A stretch of 64,000 bases of DNA from Solirubrobacter deserti (GTDB taxonomy: Bacteria > Actinomycetota > Thermoleophilia > Solirubrobacterales > Solirubrobacteraceae). Under the pieces are notes generated by a model that had not been told where the DNA came from, ran no database searches, and was given only the letters and a program-made list of their open reading frames with translations. Positions 26,631 through 35,113 of this stretch are shown piece after piece; position 1 is the stretch's first letter; every line of letters starts with the position of its first letter. Both the position numbers and the translations under genes were made by a program. Where the stretch lies: assembly GCF_003344625.1 (NCBI RefSeq), contig NZ_QPKJ02000001.1, positions 1,302,001 to 1,366,000 on the forward strand. Direction: 5' to 3'.

Positions 26631-28589
26631 CTACGCCGCGGTGCGAATCTCATCGGCGGTGCCCTGGAGGTCGTAGAGGCCGTCGATGGTCGTGGCCTTG
26701 CCGACCTGCGTGGCGATCGTCATCGCGTGCGACGCGCCCGTGCGCCCGTCGCGCATCCCGCCGCTGTCGGAGGAGGCGATGATCCAGCGGATCCGCCCGT
26801 CCTCGACGGCGTCTGCGAGCCACTCGGCGGTCACGACCGTCTCGCGGCCGGAGAAGCCGCCGATCGCGGCCACGTCGGCGCCGGACTCGACGATTGACTG
26901 CGCCGCGCCCGACTGGCTGGAGACCACGACGGTGCCGCCGCCGTTGGCGTTGGCGTACGCGACCGCCTCGGTCAGCGCGCTCGTGTCGCCGCCGAACATG
27001 CCGCCGCCACCGCCCGGGCCGGGCGCCGCGGCGCCGCCGCTGTTCGTGCCGGACGAGCCGCTGGCGCCGGGCGCCGCGCCGCCCATGCCCGGCGCGAACC
27101 CGCCGCCGCCTGGGCCGCCCTGCCCGTTCCCACCCGGGAGCCCGCCGCGGCCACCGCCCATGCCCTGCGACGCGGGGCCGCCCGCCGGGAACGTCGAGCT
27201 CGTCGCGTGGCCGAGCGTCCGCACCGCCCACGACGCGGGTGCGAACAACAGAAGGCCGACGGCGGCCGCCGCCGCGATCGCGCGCAGCTTGGGTGCGAAC
27301 ACGATCACCGCCGCCGCGACCGCGCCGAGGACGAGCAGCACGCCCGTGGCCCAGCTGAGGTCGGTGGCGCTGTCGGCGATCACGACGATCTCGGTCGCGA
27401 GACCGCCGGCGATCAGCAGCGGACCCCACGTGCGGCTGCGCAGCAGGCTCCAGCCCGCGCCCACGAGCAGCGCGGTGAACGGCGCGAGCGCGGCCACGTA
27501 GTACGGGTGGAAGATGCCCGAAGCGCGGCTGAACGCGACCGCCGTGACCGCGAACGCGCCGCCGACGGCGATCAGGTAGCCCGTGCGCGCGTCGTCGCGC
27601 CGCAGGCGCGAGGTGAGCAGCAGGCCGAGCGCCGCGACCAGCGCGAAGCCGATCAGCCAGCCCGCCTGCCCGCCGAGCGCCGCGTTGAGCAGGCGCGCCG
27701 GCCCGGCCTCGCCGCCGAACACGCCGCCGCCTCCGCCGCCGGGTCCGCCGTCCTGGCCGAACAGCCGGCCGAGGCCGTTGTAGCCGAGGATCAGCGACCA
27801 GATCGAGTTGTCGTCGGTGCCGGAGACGTACGGGCGCTCGCTCGCGGGCGTCAGCCACAGCAGCATCGGCCACGCGAGGCCGACCACGGCCATCGCCGCG
27901 CCGCCGACGAGCAGCTGCTTGGCCGCGGTGACGCGGCCCTTCGGCGCTACGCAGAACCACGCCAGCGCGAGCCCCGGGACCACCAGCAGCGCCGCGGCCA
28001 TCTTCGTCTCGAACCCGAGGCCGACGAACACGCCGCTGAGCACGAGCCACTTCAGGCTGCCCTCGCGCCGCAGGCCCCGGTCGAGCGCCCATACCGCGGC
28101 CACCAGGCAGAGCACGAGCAGCGCGTCCGGGTTGTTGTGGCGCGCCATCGCGACCGTGATCGGCGTCAGCGCGAGCGTCAGCCCGGCCACGAACCCGGCG
28201 GCGCGGCCGAACCGCGAGCGCGCGAGGTCGTAGGTCAACCCGACGGTCGCGACCCCCATCAGCGCCTGCGGCACCAGCAGCGCCCACGAGTTGAACCCGA
28301 ACACGCGCGCCGACAGTGCCTGCACCCACAGCGCGAGCGGCGGTTTGTCCACGGTCTGCAGACCGGCGGCGTCGAACGAGCCGTACAGGAACGCGTGCCA
28401 GGACTGCGTCATCGACCGCACGGCGGCCGCGTAGTAGTCGTTCGCGTAGCCGTTGAGGTCGAGCGCCCACAGGTTCAGCCCTCCCGCGAGCGCGAGCAGG
28501 ACGAGCAGCTCCGGTCGCTGGACGAGCGCCCGGAGGGCAGAAAGAGAACCGGCCCGGCGGCGCGGCTGATCAAGGGCGAGGGTTGACAT
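26631..28589 (-). CDS. GT39-like membrane glycosyltransferase
   Basis: This 652-residue polytopic protein is of the ArnT/PMT-like GT-C type, which moves a sugar from a lipid carrier to an acceptor outside the membrane. The first outer loop has LNGYANDYYAAAVRSM with the catalytic acidic residue region, and QTVDKPPLALWVQALS follows. About ten membrane helices come next. Residues about 460-545 are a Gly/Pro/Ser-rich low-complexity insert, then a compact soluble domain (ALTEAVAYANANGGGTVVVS, VAAIGGFSGRETVVTAEW) typical of the YkcA/B-like putative mannosyltransferases. It is the first gene of the leftward run leading to the RING and protease genes. Confidence 0.9.
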   Translation of the reverse strand: MSTLALDQPRRRAGSLSALRALVQRPELLVLLALAGGLNLWALDLNGYANDYYAAAVRSMTQSWHAFLYGSFDAAGLQTVDKPPLALWVQALSARVFGFNSWALLVPQALMGVATVGLTYDLARSRFGRAAGFVAGLTLALTPITVAMARHNNPDALLVLCLVAAVWALDRGLRREGSLKWLVLSGVFVGLGFETKMAAALLVVPGLALAWFCVAPKGRVTAAKQLLVGGAAMAVVGLAWPMLLWLTPASERPYVSGTDDNSIWSLILGYNGLGRLFGQDGGPGGGGGGVFGGEAGPARLLNAALGGQAGWLIGFALVAALGLLLTSRLRRDDARTGYLIAVGGAFAVTAVAFSRASGIFHPYYVAALAPFTALLVGAGWSLLRSRTWGPLLIAGGLATEIVVIADSATDLSWATGVLLVLGAVAAAVIVFAPKLRAIAAAAAVGLLLFAPASWAVRTLGHATSSTFPAGGPASQGMGGGRGGLPGGNGQGGPGGGGFAPGMGGAAPGASGSSGTNSGGAAAPGPGGGGGMFGGDTSALTEAVAYANANGGGTVVVSSQSGAAQSIVESGADVAAIGGFSGRETVVTAEWLADAVEDGRIRWIIASSDSGGMRDGRTGASHAMTIATQVGKATTIDGLYDLQGTADEIRTAA

Positions 28590-28639
28590 GCGCCCACCAT
28601 CGACCTGCCGGCTGCGAGCGGCCTGGGCGCACCCTCAGA

Positions 28640-28653
28640 GGTTCCTGGGAACC
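28640..28653. promoter_or_regulatory. Inverted repeat GGTTCC-TG-GGAACC, candidate operator
   Basis: A perfect 6+2+6 inverted repeat sits between the divergent GT39-like and APC permease genes, 51 bp from the first and 55 bp from the second. Position and symmetry suit a dimeric repressor acting on either gene; the factor is unknown. Confidence 0.4.
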
Positions 28654-28707
28654 GGCAAGCCGCAAATGTCACAAGTCCGTCCGGAAAGCGTGAAATGTTT
28701 CCGCGCC

Positions 28708-30168
28708 ATGGACGACGCCGCACGGTTGAAGGAGCTGGGCTACGAGAGCCGCTTCGAGCGGCGGATGGGGCTGTGGGAGAACTTCGCGCTCGGGTTCACG
28801 TACCTGTCGCCGGTCGTGGGGATCTACAGCGTGTTTGCGCTCGGGTTCGTGGCCGGTGGGCCGCCGATGATCTGGAGCATCGTGATCGCGGGGATCGGGC
28901 AGCTGCTCGTGGCGCTCGTGTTCGCGGAGATCGTCGCGCAGTTCCCGGTCGCGGGCGGGATCTATCCGTGGGCAAGACGGCTGATCGGCCGGCGCTGGGC
29001 CTGGCTGACCGGCTGGATCTACGGCTGGGCGCTGATCGCCACCGTCGCGTCCGTCTCCACGGGCGCGGTGGTGTTCGTCGGCAGCCTGTTCGGCTTCACG
29101 CCCACGCGCACCACGACGGTGTTGATCGCGGCGGCGCTGATGGTCCTGTGCTTGCTGATCAACTTGAGCGGGACGAAGACGCTCGGCCGCGTGGCGATGG
29201 CCGGCTTCGTCGCCGAGCTCATCGGCGCGCTGGCCGTCGGCCTGTGGCTGCTGCTGTTCGAGCGCCAGCACGACTTCAGCGTGTTCTTCGACTCGCTCGG
29301 GACCGAGGGTGACGGGAGCTACCTCGGCGCGTTCCTGGCGGCGTCCCTGCTCGGCCTGTATCTGTTCTACGGCTTCGAGGCCTGCGGTGACGTGGCCGAG
29401 GAGGTGCCCGACCCCGGCCGCACGATCCCGAAGGCGATGCGCCGCACGATCTACGTCGGCGGCGCCGCGGCGTTGCTGATCACGGCCGCGCTGATACTCG
29501 CCCAGCCGAACTTCAGCGCGATCATCAGCGGCGAGAACGCGGACCCGGTCGGGTCCGTGTTCAGCGACGTGTTCGGCAGCGTCGGCTCGAAGATCATCAC
29601 GATCGTCGTGCTGATCTCGTTCGTGTCCTGCATCCTGAGCCTGCAGGCCGCGGCCAGCCGGCTCATCTACTCGTACGCGCGCGACCGGATGATCGTGGCG
29701 AGCGACGCACTCAGCCGCTTCTCCCCCGAGCGCCACGTGCCGCCCGTCGCGCTCACCGTCGCCTGCCTCACCCCCGCCGCCGTCGTGGCGATCGCCGAGA
29801 TCGTCAGCGAGAGCGCGCTGCTGAAGGTCATCTCGTTCGCGTCCTGCGGCATCTACATCGCGTTCCAGATGGTCGTGCTGGCCGCGCTGATCGCGCGCTC
29901 GCGTGGCTGGAACCCGAGCGGCAAGTTCACGCTCGGCCGCTACGGCTTCCCGGTCAACGTCGCCGCCCTCGTCTACGGCGTCGCGGGCGCGCTGAACCTG
30001 GCGTGGCCGCGCGGCGGCGACGAGGTCGCTTGGTACGACAACTGGATCGTGGTGCTCGGGTGCGGGATCGTCGCCACCGTCGGCGTCGCCTACATGCTGC
30101 TCGCCCGCCCGTACGAGCGCAGCGACGCACCGTACGGAGACGCGACCACGATGCGGGCGACTCCGTAG
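28708..30168 (+). CDS. APC-family amino acid/polyamine permease
   Basis: This 486-residue, 12-helix transporter belongs to the amino acid-polyamine-organocation superfamily. The first helix carries GFTYLSPVVGIYSVFALGF, and GGIYPWARRLIGRRWAWLTGWIYG-like sequence and the FYGFEACGDVAEEVPDPGRT loop after helix 6 are typical of the GABA/choline permease branch. The frame opens 40 codons earlier, but the ATG giving MDDAARLKELGYESRF matches the family. It is a single gene, followed by a hairpin. Substrate is not predictable beyond amino acid, amine or choline type. Confidence 0.93.
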   Translation: MDDAARLKELGYESRFERRMGLWENFALGFTYLSPVVGIYSVFALGFVAGGPPMIWSIVIAGIGQLLVALVFAEIVAQFPVAGGIYPWARRLIGRRWAWLTGWIYGWALIATVASVSTGAVVFVGSLFGFTPTRTTTVLIAAALMVLCLLINLSGTKTLGRVAMAGFVAELIGALAVGLWLLLFERQHDFSVFFDSLGTEGDGSYLGAFLAASLLGLYLFYGFEACGDVAEEVPDPGRTIPKAMRRTIYVGGAAALLITAALILAQPNFSAIISGENADPVGSVFSDVFGSVGSKIITIVVLISFVSCILSLQAAASRLIYSYARDRMIVASDALSRFSPERHVPPVALTVACLTPAAVVAIAEIVSESALLKVISFASCGIYIAFQMVVLAALIARSRGWNPSGKFTLGRYGFPVNVAALVYGVAGALNLAWPRGGDEVAWYDNWIVVLGCGIVATVGVAYMLLARPYERSDAPYGDATTMRATP

Positions 30169-30188
30169 ACGGCGTCATCCACGCCGTC
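30168..30188 (+). terminator. Hairpin after APC permease gene
   Basis: An 8-bp perfect stem (GACGGCGT/ACGCCGTC) with a 5-base loop starts on the last base of the stop codon. It lacks a T-run, as is common in high-GC actinobacteria. Confidence 0.6.
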
Positions 30189-30288
30189 GGCAAGACGATC
30201 GGCCCCGAGGATCACGAGTAGTTTCTACGGAACGTCTTTGTGGCCGACCCCGACGGGGAAGCCCGGTTCGCAGACGACCATCAAGACC

Positions 30289-31356
30289 ATGACGACGAAC
30301 GAGACCACCGCCCCCAATCAGCCCGGTCCCATCGGCTTCGCCCGGATGGCGGGCTCGTCGATCGCGGGCCGTGACGCCGCCCCCTGGGTCACCGACTTCC
30401 TCAACGCCGCGTACTACCGCCGGGCCCGCGAGGAGCGCGCGGTCGACGACTTGCGCCTCGCGTTCAGCGTCCTGACGACCTACTGGTACCGCAAGGACCC
30501 GACCCGCCGGCTGCGCGTCACCGACCTCCCCGCCTTCCACCGCGCATTCGGCGGCGAGCGCTTCGGCAACAAGGGCTGGCTGGACCGCGAGGCGCTCGAG
30601 CGCGGCGCCGCCGCCCTGATCGGCGACTGGTTCCCCGAGGCCTACGCCGACGCAGAGCGCCGCGGCTGGGGCATCGCCTTCGAGACCCCCGAGGACAAGG
30701 CCGCCTACGACCACGCCCACCGCCTCGCGCTGGCCAAGGTGGGCGAGCTGACCGCCGAGTCCGCGCCGCTGGACCAGCAGGTCTGGCACACCTACGACCC
30801 GGTCGAGATGCCGTCCGCGGAAGCCGTGATCGCTGCGCTCACGAAGCCGGAGACGTGGCCCGACTACGCGTCCGAGCTCGGCCGCTTCACGCCGCTGCGC
30901 CCGGGTGGCCTGCTCAACCAGACGTTCGAGATCGAGGTCGCGGCCGGCACGGACAAGCCCGTCCCGCTGTGGACGCGCGGCTACGTGACGATCACGACGC
31001 TGGTCACCCCCGAGGACCCGAAGGCCCTGCACAACTGGTTCGAGGGCCTCGAGGCCGGCATGAAGCAGCACGGCGAGCCGCGGATCGTGCCCGAGGGCGG
31101 CGAGCCGCTCGTCGGCTTCGACCTCACGACGCACGCCGGCCACTTCATGGGCTCCGGCCACAACCGCCTCGTGCTCTACGCGCTCGACGGGAAGGCCTAC
31201 GCGCGCGCCGCCGGCACGTGGGACCCGATGAGCTGGCACCTCGACAAGGCCTACCAGAGCCAGGGCAAGGACGCCCAGCACGCGTTCTGGGGCGTCGGCA
31301 ACGAGCCGGAGCTCAGCATGCTGCACCAGATCGCGATCGCCCTCGGAGCCCAGTGA
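30289..31356 (+). CDS. Protein of unknown function, coupled to an FAD oxidoreductase
   Basis: I do not recognise this 355-residue protein. It is soluble, without signal peptide. The N-terminal third is helical (WVTDFLNAAYYRRAREERAV, VDDLRLAFSVLTTYWYR, then LPAFHRAFGGERFGN); the C-terminal half looks beta-rich (LLNQTFEIEVAAG, LWTRGYVTITTLV, LVGFDLTTHAGHFMGSGHNR). I chose the ATG at 30289; the frame is open 17 codons further up without family-like sequence. Its stop overlaps the GTG of a phytoene-dehydrogenase-like gene by 4 bp, so the two proteins are made together and may act on the same lipid or isoprenoid substrate; that is inference only. Confidence 0.8.
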   Translation: MTTNETTAPNQPGPIGFARMAGSSIAGRDAAPWVTDFLNAAYYRRAREERAVDDLRLAFSVLTTYWYRKDPTRRLRVTDLPAFHRAFGGERFGNKGWLDREALERGAAALIGDWFPEAYADAERRGWGIAFETPEDKAAYDHAHRLALAKVGELTAESAPLDQQVWHTYDPVEMPSAEAVIAALTKPETWPDYASELGRFTPLRPGGLLNQTFEIEVAAGTDKPVPLWTRGYVTITTLVTPEDPKALHNWFEGLEAGMKQHGEPRIVPEGGEPLVGFDLTTHAGHFMGSGHNRLVLYALDGKAYARAAGTWDPMSWHLDKAYQSQGKDAQHAFWGVGNEPELSMLHQIAIALGAQ

Positions 31357-32834
31357 CTGACGCGATCGTCATCGGCGCGGGCCCCAACGGGCTCGCCGCC
31401 GCCATCCGCCTCGCCGAAGCCGGGCGCCAGGTCCTCATCCTCGAGGCCGCGGACGCGCCCGGCGGCGCCGTCCGCACCGAGGAGCTGACGCTGCCCGGCT
31501 TCCTCAACGACACGTTCAGCTCGGTCTATCCCGCCACCGCCGCCTCCCCCGTCTTCGCCCGCATGCCGCTGGCCCAGCACGGGCTGGAGTGGTCGCACCC
31601 GGAGGCCGCCTACGCGCACCCGCTCCCGAACGGCGAGGCCAAGCTCCTGTACCGCGACCTGCAGCGCACGATCGAGAGCCTCGGCCCGGTCGACGGCCCG
31701 AAATGGGCGCAGTTCGCCAGGCCGTTCCTGGACAACTTCGACGCCGTCCGGGCGACGATGCTGTCGGGGTTCCCGCCGGTCGGCGGCCCGATCAAGCTGC
31801 TCGCCGGCGCCGGTCCGATCCGTCTGCTCGACTTCGCCCGCCTGCTCCCCGGCAAGGCCACCGGCCTCGGCCGGCGCCTGTTCCACGAGCCGAGCTCGCG
31901 CGCGTGGCTGTACGGCGCCGCCATGCACGGCGACACGCCGCCGGACGGCAACGGCTCCGCGATCGCCGCCTTCTACCTCAACCTGCTCGGTCACGCCGTC
32001 GGCTGGCCGTCCCCGAAAGGCGGCGCGGAGCGGCTCACCGACGCGCTCGTCAGCTACTTCAAGAGCCTCGGCGGTGAGCTGCGCTGCAACGCGCGCGTCA
32101 TGAAGATCACCAGCGCGGAGGGCAAGGTCACCGGTGTCGAGACCGCCGACGACCAGTTCCGCGCGAACCTCGTCATCGGCGACGTGATGCCGAGCGCGTT
32201 GACCCAGCTCGCCGACCTCCCGACCTGGTACCGCACGGCGCTCAACCGCTACAGGCTCGGCGCGGCCACGGTGAAGGTCGACTGGGCGCTGGACGGGCCG
32301 ATCCCGTGGGAGAACCCGGACGTCCACCGGGCCGGGACCGTGCACGTCGCCGGCTCCGAGCAGGAGTTCCTCGACTCCGTCAACCAGGCCCGCCACGGCC
32401 TGTCCGACAACCCGTTCCTGCTGCTCGGCCAGCAGAGCCTCGCCGACCCGACCCGCGCGCCCGAGGGCAAGCACACGGCCTGGGCCTACACCCACGGCCC
32501 GCAGAAGGGCGTGGACTGGGTCAAGGACACGCCGGAGATGGCCGAGCGTATGGAGAAGCAGGTGGAGCGCTTCGCGCCCGGCTTCCGCGACCGCATCCTC
32601 GCCCGCCACGTCCAGGGCCCGCGGGAGCTCGAGGCGCGCAACGCGAACCTGATCGGCGGCGACGTCGGCGGCGGCTCCTATCGTCTCAACCAGGTCGTGT
32701 TCCGCCCGCTGCCCAAGCTCACCCCCTACGCCACGCCGCTCAAGGGCCTGTTCATCGGCAGCGCCGCGACGTTCCCCGGAGGCGCCGTCCACGGCGTGCC
32801 CGGCGACGCCGCCGCCCGTGCCGCGCTGAAGTGA
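31353..32834 (+). CDS. Phytoene-dehydrogenase-like FAD-dependent oxidoreductase
   Basis: This 493-residue flavoprotein has an N-terminal dinucleotide-binding motif AIVIGAGPNGLAAAIRLAEA, then LEAADAPGGAVRTEELTLPG. The end reads FIGSAATFPGGAVHGVPGDAAA, the FAD-closing motif of the CrtI/amine-oxidase-like group. The GTG start overlaps the previous stop by 4 bp. Relatives desaturate or isomerise carotenoids and other lipids, or are uncharacterised; there is no carotenoid gene nearby, so no specific reaction is assigned. Confidence 0.92.
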   Translation: MTDAIVIGAGPNGLAAAIRLAEAGRQVLILEAADAPGGAVRTEELTLPGFLNDTFSSVYPATAASPVFARMPLAQHGLEWSHPEAAYAHPLPNGEAKLLYRDLQRTIESLGPVDGPKWAQFARPFLDNFDAVRATMLSGFPPVGGPIKLLAGAGPIRLLDFARLLPGKATGLGRRLFHEPSSRAWLYGAAMHGDTPPDGNGSAIAAFYLNLLGHAVGWPSPKGGAERLTDALVSYFKSLGGELRCNARVMKITSAEGKVTGVETADDQFRANLVIGDVMPSALTQLADLPTWYRTALNRYRLGAATVKVDWALDGPIPWENPDVHRAGTVHVAGSEQEFLDSVNQARHGLSDNPFLLLGQQSLADPTRAPEGKHTAWAYTHGPQKGVDWVKDTPEMAERMEKQVERFAPGFRDRILARHVQGPRELEARNANLIGGDVGGGSYRLNQVVFRPLPKLTPYATPLKGLFIGSAATFPGGAVHGVPGDAAARAALK

Positions 32835-32886
32835 CCAGCCTGCATGCAGGGACGTTGACCAGCGCCGCCAAGTCCTGGGTTCCCAA

Positions 32887-34014
32887 TTGATCCCGGCACT
32901 GCCCCACCGCGCGCTGTACGTGGCGTTCGACCGCTTCCCGTCGCGCAAGGGCAGCGCCGTCCACATCGACCGCTTCGCCCGGGCCCTGTTCGAGCGCAGC
33001 GGCGGCGGGCTGCTGTACGTGCTCGGCGGTGACGGGCTGCCGCCGTACCAGCGCGAGGGAAACGTCGAGATCGTCCGCTACATGCGCGAGGCCGAGCACG
33101 TGCTCGAGCGCGCCGCGGGCTTCGGGGCGCGCCTGGCCGCGCTGCTGCAAGACCTCCCCGACCTCGAGATCGCCCACTTCCGGGATCCGTGGGGCGGCGT
33201 CCCGATCGTCGAGCACGGCGGATCGTTCACCACGGTCTACGAGGTCAACGGCCTGCCCTCGATCGAGCTGCCGTTCCTGTATCCCGCGATCCCCGGCCTC
33301 GACCGGATGGCCGAGCTCGAGCGCCGCTGCCTGGAGGCGGCGGACATCGTCATCACGCCGTCGCAGGTGACGGCGAACCGGCTGCCCGTGCCCGCGACCG
33401 TCATCCCCAACGGCGCGGACATCCGCCCGCAGGCCGAACCTCCACCGCTGCAGGACTACCTCCTCTACTTCGGCGCGCTGCAGCCGTGGCAGGGCGTGGA
33501 CACCGCGTTGCGGGCCGTGGCCCGGCTCGGCCTCCCGCTCGTGATCTGCGCGTCCGTGCACCCGCGACGCGCCAAGGCGTACCGCAAGCTGGCCGAGCGG
33601 CTCGGCGTCGAGGTCCACTGGCACTTCGCCCTGCCCGAGGAGGAGCTCGCGCGCTGGCGCGACCACGCGCTCTTGAGCCTCGCGCCGCTGCGCGACTGCT
33701 CGCGCAACGTGCACCAGGGCTGCGCGCCGCTGAAGATCCTCGAGTCGATGGCGGCCGGCGTACCCGTCGTCGCGTCCGACTTGCCCGCCGTCCGCGAGCT
33801 CATCACGGACGGCGAGACCGGCCGGCTGGTCGCCCCGGACCGGCCCGGCGAGCTGGCCCGCGCCATCCGCGTGCTGCTCGACTTCCCCGAGGAGCGGGCG
33901 CGGATGGGCGCCGCCGCGCGCGCCCACATCGAGCGCCACTTCACGTGGGAGGCGAGCGTGGCGCGCCTTCAAGCCGCCTACGGTGAGAGGATTCCGGCGT
34001 GGCCAACACCGTGA
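32887..34014 (+). CDS. Family 4 glycosyltransferase
   Basis: This 375-residue GT-B enzyme starts with ALYVAFDRFPSRKGSAVHIDR, the donor/acceptor loop of GT4 enzymes, and has IPNGAD, then EELARWRDHALLSLAPL and the nucleotide-sugar region PLKILESMAAGVPVVASDLPAVRELI. The start is TTG (32887); no better start precedes the conserved first strand. It opens a six-gene run with overlaps, ending at 37583, and overlaps the next gene by 16 bp. It probably adds a hexose to a surface glycan or glycolipid; donor unknown. Confidence 0.92.
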   Translation: MIPALPHRALYVAFDRFPSRKGSAVHIDRFARALFERSGGGLLYVLGGDGLPPYQREGNVEIVRYMREAEHVLERAAGFGARLAALLQDLPDLEIAHFRDPWGGVPIVEHGGSFTTVYEVNGLPSIELPFLYPAIPGLDRMAELERRCLEAADIVITPSQVTANRLPVPATVIPNGADIRPQAEPPPLQDYLLYFGALQPWQGVDTALRAVARLGLPLVICASVHPRRAKAYRKLAERLGVEVHWHFALPEEELARWRDHALLSLAPLRDCSRNVHQGCAPLKILESMAAGVPVVASDLPAVRELITDGETGRLVAPDRPGELARAIRVLLDFPEERARMGAAARAHIERHFTWEASVARLQAAYGERIPAWPTP

Positions 34015-34760
34015 AGCAGGCGTTCAACGCCCTCACGCCGCAACAACAGGAGATCGTCCGCACGCGCCGCTTCTCCGGCGCGCGCACACCGGACGAGTGG
34101 ATCGCGCTGCTCGGGCCGGTCGCCGAATACGACCGCCACGCCGATCAGGTCCGCCAGGGCGGCGGCGGCTTCTTCGCCCGCCGCTACGCGCGCAAGAACG
34201 ACGTCCCGAACGGGTTGCGGACGTTCGCGTTTCCGCTGCTGGCGATCCTGCGCGAGGACATCGAGCCCGGCGCGCCGCTGGAGCTGTGGGTCGATCTCAG
34301 CGGGCCGCTGCAGTCGGGCAAGGCGACCCGCAGCACGCCGCCGTACAAGAAGCCGCCCTACCGCAAGATCGTCGACACCTTCTACGACGACATCTGGCTT
34401 CAGGGCCGCACCCGCTTCGCCGACGGGTCGCGGCTCCAGTTCGCCGTGATCGACCACGTGCGCTCCACCTTCAAGGAGAAGAAGAACCCGCGCGGGAAGA
34501 TCAAGCGCAAGACCAAGAACAAGAAGAAGACGGAGCTGACGGTCACGCTGACGGCGTCCAACCGCATGTACGCGAAGACCGCGGGCGGGCGCGCGGCGCC
34601 GAAGGTCAAGCTCAAGCCCGCCGACAAGCACACCAAGGTGACGCTGGGCGGCACGCTGGTCGCGCCGAACATGGAGGCCGTCCCGCAGCTGGAGTCGCTG
34701 ATCGAGCTCATCTCGGGCGCCTACGAGCGCGTCGCGCCCGCGCGGAGGAAGAAGCTGTGA
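33999..34760 (+). CDS. Protein of unknown function with a Lys-rich loop
   Basis: This 253-residue protein starts with GTG inside the previous gene. I recognise no family. It has an amphipathic N-terminus (TVKQAFNALTPQQQEIVRT), a central beta-rich part (ELWVDLSGPL, FADGSRLQFAVIDHV) and a striking basic stretch near residues 165-178 (KIKRKTKNKKK), followed by regular strands (TELTVTLTASNRMY, KVTLGGTLVAPNM). There is no signal peptide or membrane segment. It overlaps the following zinc-finger gene by 4 bp (GTGA), so both belong to the glycosyltransferase operon. Confidence 0.82.
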   Translation: MANTVKQAFNALTPQQQEIVRTRRFSGARTPDEWIALLGPVAEYDRHADQVRQGGGGFFARRYARKNDVPNGLRTFAFPLLAILREDIEPGAPLELWVDLSGPLQSGKATRSTPPYKKPPYRKIVDTFYDDIWLQGRTRFADGSRLQFAVIDHVRSTFKEKKNPRGKIKRKTKNKKKTELTVTLTASNRMYAKTAGGRAAPKVKLKPADKHTKVTLGGTLVAPNMEAVPQLESLIELISGAYERVAPARRKKL

Positions 34761-35113
34761 CCGCCGCGTTCGGAGGGCTGGACCTGTGCTCGTGCAAGCG
34801 CGGCTTCTTCACGCTGCGCGACTGCGCGAACTCCGCGGTCGCCACCTGCAGCGTGTGCTCGCGCCGCATCTGCCCCGAGCACATCACCCAGGCCGGGATC
34901 TGCGTCGAGTGCGCCGCCAAGCGCGAGGAGGACGCGGCGCTCGACGAGGACGCGACGGGCTACGCCATCCGCTCCCGCCACCGCTGGTACCGGACAGGCG
35001 ACTACTCGCCGGTCTACTGGGGCACGGGCGACCCCTACTGGAGCGACACCGACTACCGCTGGTACGACGACCCCAACGATGACGACGACGGCGGCGGCTT
35101 CGGCGACTCCTGA
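34757..35113 (+). CDS. Small B-box-like zinc-finger protein of unknown function
   Basis: This 118-residue protein, started by a GTG overlapping the previous stop, is rich in metal ligands: Cys11, Cys13, Cys23, then Cys31-x2-Cys34-x4-Cys39-x2-His42-x6-Cys49-x2-Cys52, a B-box/treble-clef-like spacing. The second half is rich in Trp and Tyr (HRWYRTGDYSPVYWGTGDPY) and ends in an acidic DDDDGGGFGDS tail. The zinc site suggests protein-protein contact rather than catalysis. Its 3' end overlaps the next glycosyltransferase start by 35 bp. Function unknown. Confidence 0.85.
   Translation: MTAAFGGLDLCSCKRGFFTLRDCANSAVATCSVCSRRICPEHITQAGICVECAAKREEDAALDEDATGYAIRSRHRWYRTGDYSPVYWGTGDPYWSDTDYRWYDDPNDDDDGGGFGDS

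Noticed and set aside
33983..34756. Upstream extension of the zinc-finger gene frame
   Set aside because: The extension is Arg/Pro-rich shadow of the preceding gene; the GTG at 34757 overlapping its stop is the sensible start.
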